From: Niebla homalea
Lineage: Eukaryota; Ascomycota; Lecanoromycetes; Lecanorales; Ramalinaceae
Assembly (NCBI GenBank): GCA_019925105.1
Contig: JAHGAU010000013.1
Location: 310,001 to 374,000 of the forward strand
Direction: 5' to 3'
Length of the DNA stretch: 64,000 bases
Shown piece by piece: positions 58,478 to 64,000 of this stretch (positions are counted from its first letter, which is position 1; the number at the start of each line of letters is the position of its first letter). The position numbers were made by a program, and so were the translations under genes. Under the pieces are notes generated by a model that was not told the DNA's origin, made no database searches, and saw only the letters and a program-made list of their open reading frames with translations.

Positions 58478-59252
58478 ATGTCCCCCAACCTCTCTCTCTT
58501 CTCCGTCAACGCCATCCTCCTCCTCTCGACCGACGACCGCTCCCGCATCCTCACCAAGTACTACAGCCCGCCCCACCAACAACACAATACACAAGCCGCC
58601 AAAGACCACCACGGCAGCAGCGACTTGAACCCCTACCCAACGCTCAAGGATCAAAAAGCGTTCGAGAAGGGTCTGCTGGAGAAGACCCACAAGGGGACAG
58701 GGGACATCATACTCTACGATGGGCGGGTCGTCTGCTACAAGATGGAGGGGGATGTGATGATGTACGCGGTGGGGGGCCCCGAGGAGAACGAGATCCTGCT
58801 ATTTGGGGTGGTGCTGGCGCTGAGGGACAGTCTGTCCATCTTGCTGAAGTAAGGGGTTTTCCTTCTTTCCATCATCATCATCATCATCCATGCCCATCCC
58901 CCGTCCAGCTTGCCCCGCGACAGCCTGGATTGTTGCTTCCCGTGAACAAAGCTCCTGTTTTCCCGGAGCTACCAGCAGCAGGAGAAGCTGACCTTGTCAA
59001 TCCGGTGTACACAGGAACTCAACCGACAAGCGTACACTCATCGAAAATTATGATCTCGTCTCCTTGGCCATTGATGAGATCTGCGACGATGGCATCATCC
59101 TCGAGGTGGACCCGGTCGTCGTTGCCAGCAGGGTCAGCCGGCCGCCACCGCAGGATGTGCAGCTCAAGGGTGTCGACTTTAGTGAGCAAGGCGTCTACAA
59201 TCTGTTGGAGCTCGGGAAGAACAAGCTCGCAGAGAGAATGAGGCAACTGTGA
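58478..59252 (+). CDS. ret3: Coatomer (COPI) zeta subunit
   Basis: Small adaptor-like subunit of the COPI coat, acting in Golgi-to-ER retrograde transport. Two exons: 58,478-58,848 and 59,015-59,252, for 202 aa; the 166-nt intron (GTAAGG...ACACAG) restores LLK|NSTDKRTLIENYDLVSLAIDEICDDGIILE. The N-terminus LSLFSVNAILLLSTDDRSRILTKYY and the block LYDGRVVCYKMEGDVMMYAVGGPEENEILL are typical of zeta-COP. An insert of about 15 residues rich in Gln/His/Asn follows YYSPP. The intron contains a short CAT repeat (about 58,871-58,889). It is convergent with pmr1, with 188 bases between stops. Confidence 0.92.
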
Positions 59253-59440
59253 TTAGGGGATAGTGTTGGTAGTCCTTTTCAGCGATCAAATGACAGGGGC
59301 ACTGAGACGCTGTCTCCTCTAAAGCAAGCTCGAGCAGCTTGACTAATGCATTGAAAAGTCCTGTTTTACAACTGGGCTTTGGGGCACCTCGTGGCTTCTC
59401 ATAGTGGTACATATGTACAACTTTCCTCCGTCATGTCCAT

Positions 59441-62400
59441 CTATACATGTGCGCTGTAGCCTCCCAAACCTCGTCGCCGTTTCTCTCTCGTTCTAAGAAA
59501 TTTCCGCCCTTCGTCTACCCAGAAGACCGTGCTTGCTATGCAGATCAGCAGACTCAAATCTCGAAGGCTTAACCCTTCCGTGTCTGCGTACGCTTGGAAA
59601 AAAGGAAGATAGACAATGGCCATCTGACCTAGGAGGCTCAGGCCGACAGAGTAGTTGAAGTTGGAATTGCCGAACAGCCTGACTTCTCCACGCAAAATGC
59701 TCTTACTCTCGCTTCGGCAAGTAAGCGCATTGAACATGTCTGATAGAACGAAGCATGTAAAAGTCATGGTGGTGTCGTGTTTGCTGACCAGATTCTCGGC
59801 CTCCATCTCGTAGCGATAGACGAGGATGGTGCCGAGCATGATGATCAATCCAGAAGTGAGGACTCGATAGAGCACTCGCCGTGTGAGCACATTGTCTCCT
59901 TTCGAGCGAGGAGGTCGATTCATCACGGCCGGATCTACAGGCTCTCTTCCTAAAGACTGAGCTGGAGGGCCGTCCATCAAGACGTCTAGTTGAGGTTAGT
60001 CTTTTGCCATTTCAAAAAGAAACCTGACTTGAGTACTCACTGATCCACAGAATTTGCGTTGGATTCAGCGGTGTTTGATATCCGAGAGAAGTACTTAGGA
60101 ACACCAGGGTTAGAGCAGCCAGACTGGTACTAAGCTGGAAGGTAAGGAAGTTCTGTATATTGTAGAAGATACCCTTGCTCTCCTCAATTGCTACCAAAAT
60201 TGTGGAGAAATTGTCATCGGTCAGAACCATGTCAGCTGCTTCTTTGGCAACGTCAGTACCGAGTACGCCCATGGCAATTCCAATGTCGGCTTTCTTCAAT
60301 GCTGGGGCATCGTTGACGCCATCGCCAGTCATGGCGACAATATCTCCTCGCTTCTGAAGGGCCCTGACGATCTTCAGTTTGTGCTCTGGGCTCGTACGTG
60401 CAAATATTGAAGTTTGAGCCATCGCGTTGGCAAGCTCCTCCTCTGACATTCGATCGAGCTCCTCCCCTCTCAAGACTGGACGGTAGCCTTCTCTCGCGGT
60501 GCTGAGCGGCATTCCTATCCGCCGACCTATCGCCATTGCTGTCGCCTCAGCATCACCTGTGATCATCATAGCCTTGACTCCTCCTTTCATGAGACGTCGC
60601 ATGGATTTGTCGACATCCTTGCGCGGCGGATCGTTCATGCCAACTATTCCGGCGAATACAAGACCTTTGTACGAATTTTCATCTCTTGGTAGATGAGACC
60701 CGGATGAGGCTCCTGGCCGGGGTGTGCTGACTCGACTTGGGGCCCTGCCAGGCTTTGGAACATCCCTGTTTGCGCCGCTAGCAAAGGCAAGAACACGCAG
60801 GCCATCTTGAGCCATGGCTTCGGCGGCGGCAGTAGCCTCCCTCCGTCGTTGCTCATCCATTATGATCTCTCGCCCGTCCTTGGATATGTATGTATCGCAT
60901 CGCAGCAAGATTTGCTCTAGAGCACCCTTGATATAGGCGGTCTCATGGGTGCTTCGAGAGTCATCCCCTTGGTTTGCACCGATGATGACGCCCATCCATT
61001 TTCGCTCTGAGCTGAAGGTGGTCTCTGCCGTTCGCGTGCCTATGTGCCCACGAACATCGTCTTCTCCAAAGGCGTCAAGTAAATCCAAAAGCGCGACGTC
61101 GGTGGGCTGACCAACCCACCGGCTTTTGGCGCTGACTGCGTCGGGATCGTGGCCAAGCATGGAGGACATGAGATTGGCGGAAGCTGCTGCTGGCAGTCCG
61201 GTGGATGGATTGCGAGACAAGCGTGCATTGTTGGCAATGTTACCAATGCGCATTACAGTTCGAGTAGCTTGGTCCGGATTGGAAGATGCAAGATCTCTGT
61301 TTACCTCGATTGGTGAAGTGGCATCGAAATGCCATATCTTGGTCACAGTCATGTGATTGAGCGTCAAAGTACCAGTTTTGTCACTACAAACTACGTTCAC
61401 CGATCCTAACGTTTCGACGTGTGGGATTTTCTTGACCGTCGCACCGCGTCTCGACATTCTTCGGACGCTGAGAGCAAGAGTCACCGACACTGTGAGTGGC
61501 AGACCCTCTGGGATGGCGGCGACAGCGAGCGAGATGCCGATTTTGAACATCTCAAAGATGGCCTTCCCTTGAAGCCATCCAATGATGACAATCATGGAGA
61601 TGACGCCCAAAGCCATGTAGCTCAACTGAGATCCGAGGTCGTCCATTGCTTGCTGTAGTGGAGTGCGCGGGCTCTCAATGCTTTGTAAGGATGATGAGAT
61701 AGCACCGAACTTAGTTGATTGGCCAGTGCCAATGACAATACCGCGACCATGGCCCGATCGGACCATGGTTCCTTGAAACGCGACGTTCACTTGCTCATTC
61801 AAGCTGACGTCGACACCAACAGTGCCGGCCGCAGGTGAAGCGAAAGTGGAGGGAGAAGTCGGGCGTTCTGACGTCGCCGAGTTGGATGAGGATGACTGTT
61901 GGATTGCCTCGGACTGTTTGTGGGTGGGCTCATTCTCGCCAGTCAAATTAGACTCGTCAATGGTCAAATCGACGGCTTCCGTCAGTCGAACATCAGCGGG
62001 TATTTGATCGCCGGTGGAGAAGATCACTAGATCGCCCGGAACGAGCAATCGCGCCGGCACCGTGTCTGACGCTGTCTCTGTGAAGCTTGTCGATCCATTT
62101 TGGTCCTCGTGATCCGCTGTGAGGGGACAAGGCTGGCCTGGTCTTCTGCGATGATCAGAGGTGCCACGAATCAAGTGGGCGTACTTCGGAAGCAATTTGC
62201 TAAGAGCCTCAATGGATTTGTTGGACTGATACTCTTGATAGAAGCCCACAGTAACCACCAAAAGTACCGCAAAGAAGATGCTCACGGCGTCGTGTACATC
62301 CCCCAAGCCCAGTGAGATACCGGCGGAGGCGAGCAGCATAAGAATGAAGCGCTCTTGGAATTGTTGAGCGAAACGTTTCCAGAGAGGATCGGGATCCTCG

Positions 62401-62661
62401 TGGTCAAGCTCATTTGGCCCATAATGAAGAAATCTGGCGTCTGCATCTGCTGAGGAGAGACCGGTGAGTAGGGATGTATTCAAGCGCTTTTCGGTCTGCT
62501 CGGTAGTGAGGAGGGAGTAGGTCGAGGTCTCTGGCTTGAGAAAGATTAGCGATCACCACAAAAGAGGATTTCGTTCTCGGGCCTCTATACTGAGTTTGAA
62601 CTTGCGGATTGCGGTGTCCCAGGTTTGGGGCTAGGTCGTCGTGAGCTGGGCTGGTATGCAT
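59441..62661 (-). CDS. pmr1: Golgi Ca2+/Mn2+ transporting P-type ATPase (Pmr1/SPCA)
   Basis: P2A-type pump loading Ca2+ and Mn2+ into the Golgi. Secure exons are 62,534-60,041 and 59,985-59,441 (1,012 codons), joined over a 55-nt intron giving [18 protein letters not shown]. Upstream, a branch/acceptor (GCTAATCTTTCTCAAG) precedes 62,534, so a short first exon is likely. It may start at ATG 62,661 ([13 protein letters not shown]), but no good donor was found, so the 5' limit is tentative. Motifs: LTGENEP (actuator TGES), [11 protein letters not shown] (M4), CSDKTGTLT with the phosphorylated Asp, [25 protein letters not shown], and [22 protein letters not shown]. Two disordered inserts, one in the actuator domain (after [11 protein letters not shown]) and one after FASGANRD, lengthen it. 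Confidence 0.9.
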
Positions 62662-63508
62662 TATGAAGGCTTGACAAAGGCGTGTGTGATCTGAACATAA
62701 TAATGTCATCGCATCGCCGTAACTATCCAATATAATCCTCAGCCCAAAAGCTGCTGGACATGCGTGCGCGGCGTGACCGTTCGTGATGACTCTGAACGCT
62801 TTGGTAGATAGTCCTTGTTCCCCTGGCGCCAAAGGGGGAAGGGGGGGGGGGAGCGTGCCTGAAAGTCTGTGTATGGTAGAGACCGGTAAGAGCCGCAGGC
62901 GAGAGGATCTGGTGAAGTGGCCAATACGATCAGTAGCGCTGTTCAAGAGCGTTATCAAGGCCACATGGCATTGGCAACGGCGTTCTCCCAGAGTCCCAGG
63001 GCAGTTTTTGGAATTGCCAGAGAAGGAGCAACTTTTTGTCACAAAATCGCCAAACGGCTTTTCTCCGTTTCCGAAAGCAAAAGGGGTCTCAATGCGGCAA
63101 GGTGCAGCCCTAGCGGCATGATTAGGTATCTTCATCATCAACCATCAAACCCAGCCTCCGATATTCTTCGCACTTCCCCACTGCCCACCAAATGCAGCCT
63201 CCGACTAAACATTAATCGGTCATCATTACGCTTGCTTCTAGTTGCTATATCCAAGTTGCGCACTCTTCTTAATCCAGCCCGAGGATCGACAACATCTCGA
63301 ACAGGGTGCGATCGCAGTCGCGCTGCCGATTTGTTGACTCTTGCGACTAGCTTCCCCGGACACGTAGATTGTTGACGCGCCCATCATCAACGATTGCAGA
63401 AAATATCTATCGGACTCCTTGGTACTGCGCAGACTAGCTTTGACTGGCCATTGAGGCCGTCCTCATAATCATCCCTACCTCCCACGTCTACCTCGACGCG
63501 CCGGCGCA
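62662..63508. promoter_or_regulatory. Divergent promoter region, pmr1 / rad21
   Basis: About 850 bases between divergent genes. It has an 11-base G run (62,841-62,851) just after GGGGGAA, a possible quadruplex-prone or phase-variable tract. Frames here (62,783-63,121 and 62,917-63,375) lack motifs. No TATA box recognised. Confidence 0.5.
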
Positions 63509-64000
63509 ATGTTCTATTCGGAGACCCTCTTGTCAAAGACTGGGCCTCTGGCTCGCGTTTGGCTCTCGGCCAACTTGGAGCGAAAGCTGTCAAAGACCCA
63601 CATATTACAGTCAAACATTGAGAGTAGCGTCAATGCTATTGTTGATCAAGGCACCGCGCCAATGGCCTTGCGCCTGAGTGGTCAGCTTCTACTTGGTGTG
63701 GTGCGAATTTATAGCAGGAAGGCTCGCTATCTTTTGGATGATTGCAATGAAGCACTGCTAAAAATCAAGATGGTACCCGCGTTTGACAATGTCGACACTC
63801 GTCCCTTGCTGACCTACCTTGACTAGGCCTTCCGACCAGGCAATGTCGACTTGCCAGCAAACATGAATATGCCCAGTACGGCTGCGCTCACAATAGAAGA
63901 TAGAATCAGCGACCCTATGATGCCAGAGCTAGATCCGTCCTTGCTCGATTTTGGACGTATGGATGTTGATTTTAATTCGACCAAAGACGACCCGTTGAAC
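63509..64000 (+). CDS. rad21: Cohesin kleisin subunit Rad21/Scc1, 5' part
   Basis: N-terminal part of the alpha-kleisin that closes the cohesin ring. Exon 1 is 63,509-63,772 and exon 2 runs from 63,827 to the window end; the 54-nt intron joins LLKIKM to [15 protein letters not shown]. The start [21 protein letters not shown] is diagnostic of the Rad21/Rec8 N-terminal domain that binds SMC3, followed by [34 protein letters not shown]. Residues beyond are acidic ([14 protein letters not shown]). The kleisin C-terminus and separase sites lie outside the window. Rad21 is favoured over Rec8 because exon 2 carries the usual acidic Asp/Pro-rich linker of mitotic Rad21. Confidence 0.92.

Noticed and set aside
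58402..59241. 279-codon plus-strand frame overlapping ret3
   Set aside because: It reads ret3 out of frame across its intron; the ret3 exons have clear zeta-COP motifs and proper splice sites.
62410..63141. 243-codon minus-strand frame at the pmr1 5' end
   Set aside because: It reads pmr1 exon sequence in another frame; only its middle (from 62,661) may be part of the first pmr1 exon.

Overview
The window is nuclear DNA of a filamentous ascomycete (Pezizomycotina). The evidence is short introns (mostly 48-116 nt, with GTRNGY donors and CTRAY branch sites), fungus-specific genes (eisosome PilA, Crh-type chitin-glucan transglycosylase, Atg22, Ssr4, GH128) and a long AT-rich block with the signature of repeat-induced point mutation (RIP). 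I cannot place it to class or species from sequence alone.

Layout. Bases 1 to about 18,860 are RIP-degraded heterochromatin with no working gene. CpA/TpG is almost absent while CpG survives. Within it I can read a Ty1/copia element on the + strand whose reverse transcriptase is interrupted by a Tad-type LINE on the - strand. That LINE is itself interrupted by a second copy of the same LINE. Both junctions carry plausible target-site duplications (15 bp and 12 bp), and the copia frame resumes exactly when the LINE insert and one target copy are left out. The switch to normal DNA near 18,860 is abrupt, about 350 bp before the first gene.

Bases 19,206-64,000 are gene-dense. In order: swd3/WDR5-like COMPASS subunit (+), GH128 wall glucanase (-), RED/IK-like splicing factor (-), Ssr4-like SWI/SNF subunit (+), pilA eisosome BAR protein (+), a 2 kb stretch with a possible gene remnant (-), Crh/GH16 transglycosylase (-), cytoplasmic tyrosyl-tRNA synthetase (+), Src1/Heh inner nuclear membrane protein (+), a neutral-trehalase-like enzyme (+), a small hypothetical gene (-), mitochondrial intermediate peptidase oct1 (+), a 376 bp MITE, an F-box-like hypothetical gene (+), Mediator med14 (-), atg22 (+), sf3b6/p14 (+), a STIMATE-family membrane protein (+), coatomer zeta ret3 (+), Golgi Ca2+ ATPase pmr1 (-) and the 5' end of cohesin rad21 (+).

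The genes are mainly housekeeping: chromatin and nuclear structure (swd3, ssr4, src1, med14, rad21), splicing (red, sf3b6), cell surface (GH128, pilA, crh), secretory pathway and calcium (STIMATE, ret3, pmr1), translation, mitochondria, autophagy and trehalose use. I see no biosynthetic cluster. Exon joins were chosen by splice consensus plus restored reading frame and family similarity recalled from memory; no alignment or database search was run. The most notable observations are the triple-nested retroelement stack, a pilA start codon apparently split by an intron (AT|G), the MITE, and a trehalase with a very short N-terminus.
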